This document shows, piece after piece, positions 1-13,616 of a stretch of DNA of 64,000 nt. Numbering within the stretch: the first letter of the stretch is position 1; the number at the start of each line of letters is the position of its first letter. Made by a program: the position numbers and the translations under genes. The notes below the pieces were generated by a model. That model saw nothing but the letters and a program-made list of their open reading frames with translations. It searched no databases and had not been told where the DNA came from. The stretch is from Sarcocystis neurona. Taxonomy: Eukaryota > Apicomplexa > Conoidasida > Eucoccidiorida > Sarcocystidae. The stretch lies in the NCBI GenBank assembly GCA_000727475.1, contig KL647321.1, positions 767,691 through 831,690 of the forward strand, in the 5' to 3' direction.

Positions 1-3000
1 AACTGCAACGTCTACTGCAGTCTGTGCCGTGTTCCGGTGTTGAACACACTCTCATTCGAGAAAGTACCGTCGTGTTGCTTCAAAAAGATTACTTCTGCAC
101 AGGTAGAAGGGGATCAACACTTTTGTGCGAAGACGTGCTGACTTTTTGATTTGAGATCATACTGCTGAGACGCGGGCACGTACGCCCACTGGACTTCGAC
201 TCACGGCCAAATTCACCAAAAATAGGACCACTACTCAAGCAGGCGGCGCGAGGATCTTCGCGATGGCTTGGTCGCCTTTCATGAACAGCTGCTAAGCAAC
301 AATTGGACACTTCGTTGTTTCCCGTATTGACACGCAACAGGGGGTAGGGAACGCATATTCTACAAACGGGCTATTACAGTGTATGAAATAGCCCTAAGAA
401 GAGGTAGTCGAGGGACTGGAACTTCAACCTGACAGTGGTGGAAACGTGTGCCTGTGAATAAGAGGCTGATTCACAGACGCGCTTACGCAGCTCAGGGTGT
501 GTGGACACTCTCCAGAGTCGGAAAGTGCCCACGCGTGTGAAGGTCCACGCATAATCGGGGAAAGAGCCAAAATCAGGACATATTGAGGCTGGCCTGATAC
601 GTGAGTCATCTAGAAACGTCTTAGTGCGGTATATGCTATTGATGACTAATCGAATTAGAGCCCAGAAGACGGTGCGGGAATTTTACCCATTATCGGTCGC
701 ATCAGTGACGACTCAGAAACAGAAGGCGACGATAGAATTGTACCCATTATACGCCCCACCGCTGACAAACTCCATGACCATGATATATATAGAGCTGTTT
801 GTGCAGATTGGGATGCCCCTATGTTGCGCTGTGTCCCAACGGGTCAAAGCTGGTCGGGCCTCGCGTCTCACATACAGGGAGCGGGCAGAGGTTCTTGACT
901 GCATTTCCTTGCGCCGTCACAGCCATCATGTGTTCCTTGAATTGAGTCGTCTGTCAAAATCTCCAAACAGCCTCGCTTTACGCAGGTAGTCGGTCAGAAC
1001 CGAATACGTGCACATTTTTGGGGCTGGTTACTTGCGACGAACGCTTTAGAGAAAAAATTGTTCGTCGAGAAGCTGGAGCTTGTGGTCGACGTGGTTCACG
1101 TTGCTGAACAGGTGCCCTGCAGTCAAAAAGAGAGTCGTATTCTCAAGTGCTCCACTTCGAGGTAGATCTGCACGCCGACTACGTTCTGGAGGTGCGCGCC
1201 GCCGGACAAAAGCAGGGAATGCGGAGTCTTCAACTTGGGCATCTTTTTAGAATGAAGCCCTCAGAAAAGTCGCGAGCACTCCCCGTGCCACGGGAGATGC
1301 ATACTGAGAGATGGATATTGATGACAGCGTGAGCTGTCGTGGTGATTTGAGATTGACCAAGATGCGCTGGACTGAAGTTATTTATTTCGATTCTTGGAAG
1401 GTCACGACAAAGCTGCACGGCGTAGTGCACCATATAGCCGTACGACTAGTCGTATCGGCGATCGGTCGAGAGGCCTATGCTGCTTGAACCGCTTCAGACA
1501 GTCACCTCCTTTGGCGTAACGAGGTTGGACAACAGTCCGTGGGGCGGCTAAATTGTCGAGGAAAAAGAAAGGCTTCTTTAATGCGCACAAATTTTGTAAC
1601 TTCTACGTATGAGATGCGTTCCAAATACAGAATAATATATGAGCTGTTCTCTGTCTTTTACGTACGGCCCAGTGCAGTTGTTTACAAATTGTTCTCCTGT
1701 AGACATCTCCGCGACTCTTGCCGTGCCCCGCACACTGTCTTGAAAATCGACTCTTCACCCTGTCGTGCCAGTGTATAAACGTACTAGGAGCAGAGGAGTG
1801 AGACGCTGACACAGTCCTGGCAACGTGTGCAACGTGAGTGCCGCAGCGTCGCACCCTCGTTTTGTGTAGGAGTTCCCGGCCAAAAACAAAACAGTACACT
1901 CAAACTTAAGCTTGCGTGCACGAACTGGTTTCGTGCAGCGTCCAGCAGCGCTCCAGTGAGGATAGGCGACTGAACCCAACAGAAAATTCCTAGTTGACTT
2001 TTGTACGCGCGCAGGTTATTCCGCGCATGTGTATGTCCTCGTATCTGTGCGATGTTGTTGGGACAAGCAGCGTACCGTCCCGCCAGCGGCGACTGTTCCA
2101 CGTGGTGTCTGTCCATTTACGGCGACGGCGTCACATTATGAACGCTGTGACTCCGCTATGCCTCCGGCAGCGCCTTCTTCTTGGACGTATTCATTTGTCG
2201 AGGTGAATCGACGCGCATTGTCTTCTTATCGTGTGCTGCATTTCTCAAATGCAGAAGAAGTCCCTGACTGTACCACGACGTACGCGATAGTCGTGTTAAA
2301 ATTCGGGACTCCGAGAAGACGTTTCAGCTGAACGTCTGCACCCCTGGTGTAACTGTATGCGGCGCTGCTGTTGCGGACACTTTTTCAATCGAGGAATTTG
2401 TTGCAAACAATTTGGACAGTGGATACACGTAAGGTCTGCGTATAATAACTTAGTGCTTTTTCCTACAGATCCACTGTGGACAACTTTCTTCCGAAGGTGT
2501 GCTGGTTTTGTGGTGTGACAAGCTATCAATTATTGTGGCAATGTGCTGAGCTGCGCGGGTATACGTCCCGTGGCTCAGTGAGCACGGTACAGCGCTTGCA
2601 CTCTCGAGCAGTCAGCGTGAGTACTTTTGTATGTGGTTGAGCGACACGCGTGTAAACCTGACGAGCGACAAGCGCACACTGTGCTGTTGCACGCGGAGAC
2701 ATGCGAAAAGTGCTGACGGCAGCAGATGACAGCAATCGAATAATGTGGATGGTAGAGACGCAAATTATGACATCGCTAAAAGCAGAACTAGTCTGAAGAC
2801 TGGAATTTTCACGAGAAACAAACGTCTAGTTGTAACAGGGAGGCTGACAAACAGGTGCGTTTGCGCTACTGGAGGTAGGGAGACTATCAACAGTGTATGA
2901 CGATCTCTACGCTGATGGAGTTCAGGAGACGGCATACGTGTAGAGGCGCATTGGCGACGAGCAAAAGAGGTGTGTCTTGAACCGCTTTAGTGCCCTAAGC

Positions 3001-4018
3001 TTCAACGACAAGCAGTTCAAACATTTTTAGGAAGCGGCAGTGCCATTTGCGCCATTAGCTGTCGCAAGGCCGACGCAAGTCATAGTCGAACTACAATGAG
3101 GAACATGTTTGTCGACTGCGGTGTCCTTTCTCTTAGCCTACTTCTTACCCTCTCATAATGCGATGGGTGCAGACTTAACCTGAATCAAAAATGAAGCAGT
3201 CGCTGAGAGCTTCTTCCGTGCCGTGAACAAATTCACATGGTGTACGCCGCTTGTAGAGCAGCGGTGTTTGGAACTGACCTCTGTCGCTGACTGAACTCTT
3301 GTGTGTAACGTGGAAGCCAACGTGCATGTAATGTACGTTCCTTGTTAGCTACACACGCATCAGAGCGGAACGTTTAAAATGAGGCCGCAGGATTTGTCGG
3401 CTTGGACACCACTGTGAATGCTCGTGGTCTAAGACTGCTGATAGACGCTTGCTTCTCAGCGACAGCGTCCAGCCACCCCATGGCGGTGAAGCGCAGCAGG
3501 GCTATAGCTATCACAGTCGTGTTGGGAACACTATGCTAGCCCTGTCACGATAGAGAAGGGGAGTGGTGCGTGTGCGAACAGTGTCTACTGCGGTATTTAT
3601 GTTGTCAGGGACGCTATCAGCAGTTTCTCACGCAGCCTACTGTCGAACTTCTGATCCATTAAGGGACGAGTGAAGGAGACCAGTGCAGCCACAAAAAACA
3701 CGGTAGTTGTGGCTTGAAGGCATGACCTTCCAGGCGAAGCACCAAGTGGCTTTGTCAGGATCTGCTACACTCTATTGCCAGTGTGCGGCGCCCGCATTCA
3801 GTTTGGTTCGGCGCTATCGTCCTGGGAAGGACACCTGCTTCTAATGACCTATCAAAAATGCCATGTTGAGGCGACTTGTACAACTTCGTTAAAATACCTC
3901 TGTTGACTCCGGTTCGCCAGGCGCTGAAGTAGGTTCAGGCCCCAAAAGGCTTTGAGGTGCTACACGTAAATGCCATCTCGCTGAGCGTGTGTGAGGCCGT
4001 TGGCAACTTTCCTTCGTA
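1..4018. other. Unassigned sequence, no supported gene
   Basis: All six frames are interrupted; the longest open piece (624-989, plus) has no recognisable domain. No tRNA-like A and B boxes, rRNA-like segment, transposon terminus or array was seen apart from a weak 57-bp duplication at 678-791. Most likely intergenic or intronic sequence. Confidence 0.5.
678..791. repeat. Degenerate 57-bp tandem duplication
   Basis: Units 678-734 and 735-791 share GAATTnTACCCATTAT and stay about 75% identical over the first 32 bases, then diverge. The period is a multiple of three. In the plus frame open across this region both units start with the pattern E-x-Y-P-L. The similarity is short and old, so a chance match cannot be excluded. 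Confidence 0.35.
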
Positions 4019-4348
4019 ATGCAGTTTCCTGTGCGTATGGAAGATAGGACAAGGCAGCCGCATTATAGCTTAGAGGGTTATTGCACTTTTGATGTAAATG
4101 CTGCCGCGAGTGCTCCTTTTTTGGAGCACCTGCCGTGTCCGTCGCATTGGGGAAACGGAATAACCGTTACACGACATGAACAAAGTCAAGCAGATATAAA
4201 TGATGGATACAGGTACTGGAACCTTCGAAGAAAAAGTGGAGAGGCATGGTCAGGTGTTTGTGCGCGAGTGGTTGCTGGCTACACACGCGCACAACAGTAT
4301 AATATGAAGAGGTTTCTGGATGATCGGAGCTGGGAACCGAATTCATAA
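4019..4348 (+). CDS. Candidate small ORF, unknown function
   Basis: An uninterrupted ATG-to-TAA frame of 109 codons. The predicted product is mixed and hydrophilic, with four Trp and no signal peptide or membrane segment. No family is recognised. Possible internal donors are GGATACAG/GTACTGG and GGTCAG/GTGTTT, so it could be an exon rather than a complete gene. A perfect 7-bp hairpin with a T6 loop lies inside it at 4110-4129. A minus-strand frame is open over part of it (4167-4382). The length is within chance expectation. Confidence 0.22.
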   Translation: MQFPVRMEDRTRQPHYSLEGYCTFDVNAAASAPFLEHLPCPSHWGNGITVTRHEQSQADINDGYRYWNLRRKSGEAWSGVCARVVAGYTRAQQYNMKRFLDDRSWEPNS

Positions 4349-7300
4349 CGTCTGAAAAACGGAGGACACACGCGACTACCACAGAGACATGGCAGCTGGC
4401 CCCGCAGGTCAGACGATCTTGATACTAATTTAGGGTAGTGAACTGTTGTTGTCTTGCCAGTTTCTGAGTACTTATTGTCCGAAATGGTTGGGTGGCGTTT
4501 ACGGAGTCGGTTTTCCAAATGAGGCACGAAACAACAGTTCTTTATCCCTTCATGGTAAACTTCTTGAAGCAAAAACATGCTTTGTTCTTATTAGCAGCTA
4601 GACTTATTGACTCCAACACCTAGTAAAATCCGTCCAGCGTTGTAGTCCTGAATCGCGGATGCACAACTCTCTTCCCGTATGGGACCTCGTACCCCACGGA
4701 GTTGTCGTGGCCGGTTACCTGCAGGATAATGTCGCAGTGGAAACTCGAGCTTCTTTCGGCACCCAGTCACGAAGGCTTCGCAAACAGAAGCTTCCTTTCA
4801 AATGGGCGAGTTGATCAACCACATTTAAAACGGGAATGCTGCAACTGAGTGAACGTATCCGAGCGTGAGAGTGTCAAATTTAACATCGGGTATCCTAGCA
4901 CGGCATATCAGGTGAGGTGTCTGTACCTGCTGTGTGCGAAATTCGATCATCGTGTAATGAGAGTTCACAGCATGACTTTCGACGCAGGATCATCCCCCCG
5001 CTAGATGCACTCTGCATAGCAGCCGAAGGCCGAAGTATCCACAAGGCGGTTGACTGAGCGTGTGACTGCCTGGCTTCTCGTTGAAAGGCTTGTAGTCACG
5101 CCTGCGCAGACGTGGAGTATCCTGCGCTGCTGTAGTCTAATTTTTGAATCCGATTTGTTTCATACGTTGAAAAGCCTTCAGGTGTACACTCCAGCATCGG
5201 AGGAGGAGTCCGTGTTCTGTGCTCGTGGTCCTGAAGCGAAGTACTGACATCCGCTGACAGAGACGTGGGGCAGCAGAGAACACGCCTTCGAGGGCACCTG
5301 TTCATGCACTGCTGACGTAAGCGCGGAGCCGCATCGGAATGAATACCTGGATGTTCACGACGTAGTGTCGTCATTAGCTCCGCTTACACATGTCAGGGAC
5401 TACTCTACCAATGCGACATCAACCTGTGCTCTCTACGTCATACACTCTTCTGCTTGAGTGAATTGTGATTGGTGCGACACCTGACGAAGGGGCTAGATAG
5501 CTGAGAGTACCACAATTTAGGAACGGGTCGGTACATTGTAGCGCTCTACAAAAAGGATAGCTACAGAGTCCTTGACAGGTTGGTTCTTCGCGCACCTTGT
5601 TGTACACGGGCTCACACAACTGTCTTGTAGGTGCGCTATCTTGAAGAGTGATAGTTGGTGTCACCAGCCACCTTTCAATTCACCTTAGGTGCGGAGTGCT
5701 AGGCCGTAATCTACAGGCAGCTGATGACGCACAGGGCCGAGAAGTGGATTTTGAGAACATCTGCCGCTCAAAAGCTGACGACAGAGTTCAGCAGGTGGAT
5801 ACACAAGGCCTGGATGTATGCGGCATATTGTTCCTGACTGCTTTGCAGATTTCTTAAAAAATAGATACGCTATGCCACACTGAGTTAGACATCGACTCTT
5901 GCAATCAGTCAGGAGGTTTCCACGAAGACAAACAAATCAGCCGCTTCTTCCGTCGTGTGGCCAGCGAGTATGAACCACTGTGCTTGTGACACGCGTGCTG
6001 CGACCTGTTTATAATCGAGTTTTACCACCTCATCTGCCAGACGCCGGAGGCGTTGTTTCCCGCTAGGTGTCTCGCTTCTGAAGCGCAGTATTGCCGTGAG
6101 ATTCAGAAGAAGATGACAGCGAGCGTCGAACGTACAACTTGAGTTATTGAGTATGGAATGACCACAGTTCCAACGCAGAACGTCGACCGGAGAAGCGGTG
6201 GGTGACACACGTAATATATGACACACGCAATATGCAAGTATTGGACAGTGCTGTTCCTGTGCTTCGTCCTAAATATGCTTAGACACGTGAGGATTGTAGC
6301 ATTTGACGTCTCTCATGAGAGACCTTGTATACGCCTGCGAGATCTGGCTCGAAGAGTGGATAATTTGTTGAATACGCACGACGACGTTCGAGTTTCTTAT
6401 AACCTAGATATCATATCAAACGTGCCGACCTGCATTACTGTTTTCTAAATGGCCGGAGTCACTTTGGTCTTCACCACTTCCATGACATAGTACGACAATT
6501 ATTTTCAGACAGGCGTTGTGTTTTACAATAGAGGTTCTGGTGCAGAAGGTCTAATCAAGCGTCTGAGTAAGTCAACAAGGATTATGTGAACTAAGATTAG
6601 TGAGCGTTTGGAATCGCGAGCGTCAGGTAGAGTAGGCTTAACCAGAATGTTGGACACGCCTCCCATGTCCGACTGGATCCGGGAGCGGAAAAACCGCCTA
6701 AAGGTTGACTGCAAGGACGAAGGCAATTTCGTACATACTAACGGAAACGAAAGCAACTAACTCTTCGCTGCTGAGGCACCGCAAGTGCGTGCAGGCAGAC
6801 CTTGTGAAGTCGCACAGCGTGCGAGGTGTTGAGGCCCTAGTCTAGCCTGAGAATTTTGCTCTTTGCTTACTGGTGTGACCGCTGTGGAACTAATCATGCT
6901 AACATTCTTAGCAAGAGGTGTAGTGGACCCTCCTCTGCGGGACCCTTTTTCCGGATGTTAAGAACGACTAACTTGTAAACGCATCCTTTAGAGTATAAGT
7001 GGCAGCTTCACCCGTCATATCTGCGTTGTGGAGACGATGTCGAAGGTGCAGCAAGAGGACACCTATGTACCTTCACACTGCTGAGACATGCGTTGCGTCA
7101 GACCGGCTCCTTGCAGAAGCAAGCGCGTAAGTCGAAGCTTTCGGAGACAACTGTCCTTTGTAGCGTGGCAGCATCCTTTTCAAATTTCCGAAGGAAGTTC
7201 TTTACTTGCGGGTGTCGTTGCGAGCGGAAATGGGGTGGTTTTTCCATACCAGGACTAAGTAAACAATCTGAATGCCTCTGATGTCGGTACATTCACGTTG

Positions 7301-8292
7301 GTCGAGGAGGCAAAGTTCAGGAACCCCACATCCAGAGCGAGTCTCACTACTGCGGTCAACAGGTATCCCCACTGGCTCAACCCGCAGGGATCGAACTGGT
7401 CGCGCACAGCTGCGCGAACAAACACACCGCTGATGGGTCGGTTGACAATAGTGTCAATTAAGAAGCGGGGCGGTAGCCGACGTCACGCCGACGTCTAAAA
7501 GACGGCTGCACACGAGTTTGTGAAGATGAATTCAACCATGCGAAACTGTGATCTTCCAAAGGCAGTGACGTCGCTTAGCGTGTCGACGTGCGCCAGACTG
7601 CAACGACAGTGTGGGCGAGTGGTAAGGGACTGCGACACACGGAGTACGACATCGTTGCTGCTGGCTGCAACAATGTCGCTCGACCTCGAAAACGGTTAAA
7701 ACAGTCTTTCCTTGTAAAGCATAAGGAATGCCCCCACAACCTACCTCCTGCCATTGGGAGGAACCCTTAGTTTTGTGTGTAAACACCGATTTTACAATAT
7801 TAGTTGATTGCTGTTATGACGTTCAAGTGACGTGTGGCATCAGGGCGTGATACAAAAGTATTCGGGAATGTGTGGAAAACCCCACGACGTCACAGCGGCC
7901 AATGAACAACCCAGTGCACAGGTGAATACATCGCAAGATCCCGGATTAGCCTGACATAGCGAGATACAAGTGGCTTTAGTAGCGTTGCAGGTGAGAAAAG
8001 TCGTACACTGCTTGGACGCCAGAATGGCGGTATTCGTCGTTTGTCGACGCACCATACTAATATTGAGGGCGGCTATGTTTGAACGGGAAGGACTGCACAT
8101 GAGATACCTCTTTTATAAGTCGTTTTGAAGAGTCTTTTGAAAAATCTGCAGAAGGGTGTACTAGTTGATGATTTCTAAAGGAGTTCTGGGTAGCACCTGA
8201 AGTTGAGTAGGGAGTGGCGAGTTATGGCTCTGCGCGCACGACTGCGAAGAAATACGAGGATGTGAGGGAAGTCACGTTCACACTACTACCTC
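4349..8292. other. Unassigned sequence, no supported gene
   Basis: Only short overlapping frames occur, the longest near 105 codons (5909-6226, minus). None has a recognisable motif or convincing splice borders. No RNA gene or mobile-element end was seen. A T-loop-like string near 7389-7400 does not fold as a tRNA. Confidence 0.5.
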
Positions 8293-8462
8293 GCAGGACG
8301 ACGTCGGGGGGACTGATTGCAGCATCCCAGGTGGCTGCCGTCCGACACACGCCACATAGGCCTCCTGCAGGACGACGTCGGGGGGACTGATTGCAGCATC
8401 GAAAGCAGGAAGACTTCTCTGACCAGGTGGCTGCAGTCCGACACACGCCACATAGGTCTCCT
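8293..8462. repeat. Direct duplication, 74/96 bp, with 22-bp indel
   Basis: Unit 1 (8293-8366) and unit 2 (8367-8462) are directly adjacent and differ at only two aligned positions. Unit 2 carries 22 extra bases at 8401-8422. The shared core begins GCAGGACGACGTCGGGGGG and ends CACGCCACATAGGnCTCCT. Near identity implies a recent duplication. Minus-strand frames run through both units, but no protein family is recognisable. Confidence 0.93.
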
Positions 8463-9911
8463 GTGGGAAGGTTTTGGAGAGTAAGCATTTTGACAGCGTC
8501 CCGTTGCTAGAGGCAGGTACTGAAAGTGTCGTCGAATTGTGGGGTTTGCACGCTGGAGCGGAGCACCTGGTTGTGTCACCTGGAGCCGCACCTTGATTGA
8601 ATCGCCTGAGTGGGCGCACTACTGGAGAAGTTATGATTTTGAGTGGATTTTGCGTAGTCCTCGAAAAACTCTCTATATTCCGCACCACTTCACAGCTGCT
8701 GTATGACCTGTCCTATATGCAGCCGACAGGCGCGAAGACGGGAGTGCTGCGGAGGGCTACCGTGTGCGTCTGAATCTAACCGTGGGTCGTCGCTCTTCCG
8801 GCGTAGAGCTACTTCCCTGAGGGAGAGCTCAGCGTGCCTCGTTTGAAAATAACCCCAACATGGGGCTCCTTCCCTCATGGCAAGCAAAGGGTACCACGTT
8901 CGACATTAACCGATGTAAAGGAAGTGGCACGAAAGCCCAATTCTATCAACGCAGGAGGTGATCTGAGATGAGTAAACGAAGTTGCTGAAGACCGAACAGG
9001 TTTGCCTTTCCCTCCGCCCGTAAGCAGGGGCGAGTGCCATCAGCGCCAGCACAACGTTTGTGCAGATCTGCAGTACACTAACACTTTCACAGTCGAGGTG
9101 CCTCCGTCTCGAGGGAAGGCGATTAGTGATGAAGAAAACAATGGACGGAGAAGAGCTCAAATCTCTTTATGTTGGACCCTGGTAATCAGGAGTGTACGGA
9201 AATTACGGATGTATGCACATCGCTCTTGGGGTCATCATCTATGCTACCAATGCCACAGAGAACAACTTTTTAAGCAGTGGATGCACGCGGTCCGCTCTGC
9301 GATGCTGAGATTTCCTCGGACCGTAGTGCGGACACTGATGGATGACGCAGACACGCATAGAGTTGTTGGGTTGAGTGGAATATCGGTGTGACTCTCAAAT
9401 CGGCGGCAGCATACACGTGACCGCCAACTCCGGGGCTCGTGACGCTCGTGGGATGGTGATTTTGACTGCGGCTAAGTAAAACGTCATGCAGTGCTGTTTT
9501 CATGAACTAGTTGTGCACTGTAAACATGGGTGAGTATGAATTTGCACTTAGGCACTAGGATGCCCTACACCACCGAAGCGCGTGGCCGGCGAGAAGGGAC
9601 ACTGAGGATGACGGCAACCGCTTTGTTCACACTTTTAATAGAATCTCGTTTTCCGTCGATTGTGCTTATGGGATTGCAGCCGTTATTGGTTGCAGGTTGC
9701 TACTGCAACACCCTTTGGCGTTTGTCGTACATGAGGTTGCACTTCTCAGAGTCCGTTGCCCTGCGCAGACGAGATACATATCGACAAAACGCTGAATTTC
9801 GTCAACCCCGTGCCACCACCACGCAAAAACCCACATCCACTACAGCACAGGAAAGCTGCGCACTTCTCAAGATAGATTTATGTGGCATACGTCTGAGTAC
9901 AGTTAGATTGG
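8463..9911. other. Unassigned sequence, no supported gene
   Basis: Open pieces at 9002-9391 (129 codons, plus) and 9530-10015 (161 codons, plus) have no family resemblance and random-looking composition. The second runs into the tandem duplication that starts at 9912. Nothing else was seen. Confidence 0.45.
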
Positions 9912-10207
9912 GCCACTGTGAGGGCGCCAAGTACGCGACCAGAAGGATACAGTGCTTGTATCTGCCGTGGTTGCTAAGGACAAAAGCATCACTACGTGCG
10001 TACAGTCCAGTGTAAAAGTATGTAAGACGTCGTCACGGAAAATAATGGCAAGACAACAACTAGACCGCTGTGAGGCCGCCAAGTACGCGATTCGAAGGAT
10101 ACAATGCTTGTGTCTGCATTAGGCGCTAAGGTCAAGCGTGTCTGTACGTGTATACAGTTCAGTGTAAGAGTACGTGCAACGTCGTCACGGGAAATAATGG
10201 CAAGACA
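9912..10207. repeat. Tandem duplication, about 145-bp unit
   Basis: Unit 1 is about 9912-10055 and unit 2 about 10063-10207, separated by a few bases. Both contain CGCCAAGTACGCGA, AAGGATACA.TGCTTGT, GTCGTCACGG and AAATAATGGCAAGACA in the same order, with roughly 80% identity. The plus frame open through unit 1 does not continue through unit 2. No third unit was found on either side. Confidence 0.9.
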
Positions 10208-13200
10208 GCTGTATCTGTCAGGCGGAACACGTGGTTTTAGTCCACATCCAGATCTTCTCTAATAGCACGCCAAGCCCGACACGGTGGGAGAAGACATCGG
10301 AACACAACCGGAGAAGTATCTTCCAACCTTGCAACGTCGGTGATACGTAAAATGATGTGAAATAATTTGTGCGCAGATGGCAGAAAGTCGTTGTATGTTT
10401 TTCAACTCATCGCTGGTAGTGTGTACCTTTACAAGCGTTGCACAATGTATGCCTAGAGAAATGGTATCGTGGCGGTGTTGTATCCCGTTTTCAGGCTATC
10501 AGCTTGAAGCGGGCGCCGTCGAGAGCTGTGAAAGACACAACCAATGTACAAAGATGTTCTGAACTTTTTCTGTCTTATTTTCGGCATGAGACACCTCTGC
10601 TCTAGTATAGACTCGTGTGTTGTCTCAGTGCGAACTTGTGATGTGTAGAGGCGTCGTCTATCTGGTTGCCTGTGAAGAGGGCATTAGTTGACCTCCTGTC
10701 TTCATTTTTTTGTGCTTTTTATGGTTTTTGTGTCAGATACGCTGAGGCAGGGGAACTCAGCGCGACGTTCCGTCTCGGTTCCAGTACTGTGGCCTGAAAT
10801 AGTCCCAAGCACGACCTGCGCAGTCTTATTGTTCTGCGCCCGCTTTGCTACGATAGAATTGGGCTGCTGTAGAAGCGCCAACCTTCCGTGTTCGGAATAC
10901 CAGCGACAAGGATTGTACGTGTGTCACTAGCTGAACAAATCATTGGTCACCTTCCTCGGATTTACCGGGGAGTGACGATGGAAGGGTGACACGGCGTACT
11001 TTCGAACAGTGGTTAATGCAGGAAAAATTGGAAAGTGGACGCTTCATACAAAGGGCGGAAGGCAGGGCGCCGACAAGCAAAGTACGGCGTGCAAGATTCA
11101 GGGCTTTTGGGGAAAGAAGTCAAATATAACAGAAGGCTTCTAGTGACAATGGTTTGCGCCGAGGACTACTGGAGGGAGTTTAAAGCGGTATGCAGCCGGC
11201 CCCACACGAATACGTGCTGCGGTTTCGGGAAGGTCACTGAAGCGCTACCCGACAGTAAATCGAAGAGCTCCACAATCCAGTAGTTGTCAAAAACAGGGCC
11301 TGGATGAGGGGAAGTGAGGCCGCCACGCATTGAAAAAACAATATAGGCGTGCTTGGTGGAATGGCTGATGTAGCGACTCGACAACAGCAGGAGAGGAGTG
11401 CGGAGAGGCATGAGCGTGTACAACTGAGATCAAGGGTGGTGGGTCTCGTACAAGTTCCGTTGTGCTGAAAAGATAGTAATTGAAGAGGTCACAAAAGGGT
11501 TGTGACGCCGGAGGGCATCAGCTAACTAACTAGGGCTTGTGTGCTGGCCTGCTTCTGAAGATTATCCCTCCGCGTATACAGTTGATTGTAGATGAGAAAG
11601 TGATCTAATGTCTCGTTCATAAAGTGTCGGCGATCCGGTTTACCACAGTTTCGGTTGTGAGTATAGGCCCACTGAGGTTTTACCACCAGGCCGGCTGTGC
11701 CCTTCGCCCTTGGAAACTTCCATGCACAGGAAAGCGACAAGACTGGAAAAGAGGGAAAAGAGACTCGCGTTATGGTTGCAGTCTGGGAATCTAACGGCGG
11801 CACGGCCAGATTGATGTCCTTTCGGTGCTTTTTGAGATACGGAGGAGAAAGGACTGCAGAAGACAGCGAGCACACCCACTGCGTCTCTTCCTGTATGTTC
11901 CGAGCTGCGAACACCACGTCAACACAATTTTTAAATTTCTGTGCCGATGTGCTCAACTCTGGGCTGCGCCCCAGGTCCACACTCCTCTCCCAGCAGGAGA
12001 CCGGTAGAGAGAGTTGAGGTGCAGCCGGGACTAGTGAAAAGTTTCAGGGACTTGCAGCACCGAATAGCAATACAGCGCGACTTGCTCAACTGACAGGCCA
12101 CTAATTTCGGCCTGCGCTGGACGCTGCCGTGACTCTGACGCAGTCGTCTTCTCACAATACGGCCTTTTACTATCTCCAGAGACGCACACAGAAGTACCGG
12201 GACTCATGTGAAGCGGCCGGGAGGGAAAAGCGGGTGCGGTTGACAGCCACGTTGGCAAATTTTCTAGCACTATTGTCGCATGTGTGTGCTCTTCACCCTG
12301 TACCACTACGTGCGCATCCACGCGTAGGCGGCACCCGTGCGACCTGCCGTGCCCCTCTTATGAAAATATAATGAGCCTTGACGAGCTACGTGACACTGTG
12401 TGATTGGAAGCGGCACAGGGGGGCACGCGTGCGGTGAAAATATGAGATTTCGCAGAGCAAGTACGTACCTGAAAGTACCTAAGACGTCTGCGCTATGGGA
12501 ATTGCGAAACGAGCGACAGAAGAAACTTGGCCGTATAGAAGTAGGTAGCTACATAACCAGCAGATAGCTTAGAAAACGAAGTCAGGGTGCAAACCTGCTC
12601 GAACGACTCCTCCACTTCTGTGTATGTTCCATCATACGACACGCATGTCTGCGACGCCAAGTGTCCGCTACGTGTTGCCTGAAGCGAGTCGACGAGCGCA
12701 CCACTCGCTACAGACTTGTGTCACCACGCTTCGAATCATTCTGCAAGTGCTGACTCATGTCCTATCCCTTCGTTTAAAGGGAAATAGTAGATGATATATA
12801 GGATGGAAGTCCAAGTAGCAGTGCTGCGTTTGTTCCTTATGCGTCGGCGTGGACTCCTGGAGCAGTGTGAACATGAATAGCAACGCCAGCGACTTCGCAG
12901 CCAATTTAGCTCTCCGTACAAAGAAAAAACACTGAGCACGTTATTTCTAGACTGTCAGAGCCACTGCTATGTTGAGGCGGACCTTTTATGCGCGCTCAAT
13001 GCGGAATGATGGTAACATACGATTGGGAGCGGATCACGTCTTCAAATACAAAGACGACGTTTTGCGGGCGAGGCATTATTTTTCAAGTGCGGTGCAAGGA
13101 CAAGGATTGATAGCTTAAAGATGACATTGAAGCTTCCCGCAGAATGCCAGAGAGTTCGGCACGAACGCCCAGTGGGGCGCATTGCCAGCATTTGAACGCG

Positions 13201-13616
13201 TGCAGTCATGTTTGCTGTGGAGTCGAGGTACCATGAAACGAAGGCGAGGTCTAATGTATGTGGAATTTGTGAAGGCGCCCCGAGGACACCAATTAAACAC
13301 CTGTGCGGGCAGTCTGACGGCTGGTACTCCTAGCCGTTTGTAAGGTACAGACACTACGAGATGCGCACACACTACACGAAATACTGAGGCAAAGGGCTAG
13401 GTTGCATCGTCGGAACTGGAAACCGATTCACCAAGATGACAAATGATCTGACAGGCAGGCCTTAGTAAGGCATTCAGAAGCAGGAACGGGGTCTAGGAGA
13501 TCGCGGAATTCCGCGTTGGTTTGACCAGAGTCGAAGGACTGTGGTGACAGCGAGCATCGACTGGGAAGTCGGTGAGGATCCTGTCAGCATTGTGGAAAGA
13601 GAGTGGAAGGTTTTCT
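10208..13616. other. Unassigned sequence, no supported gene
   Basis: Overlapping short frames occur on both strands, including 11522-11980 (152 codons, minus) and 11697-12017 (plus). They cover the same DNA in opposite directions and none shows a known motif. No RNA gene or repeat array was seen. Confidence 0.45.

Noticed and set aside
7360..7440. A T-loop-like string (minus-strand GTTCGATCCC near 7390-7400) suggested a tRNA.
   Set aside because: The 5-bp stem does not pair and no acceptor stem, D arm or A box is present at the right distance.
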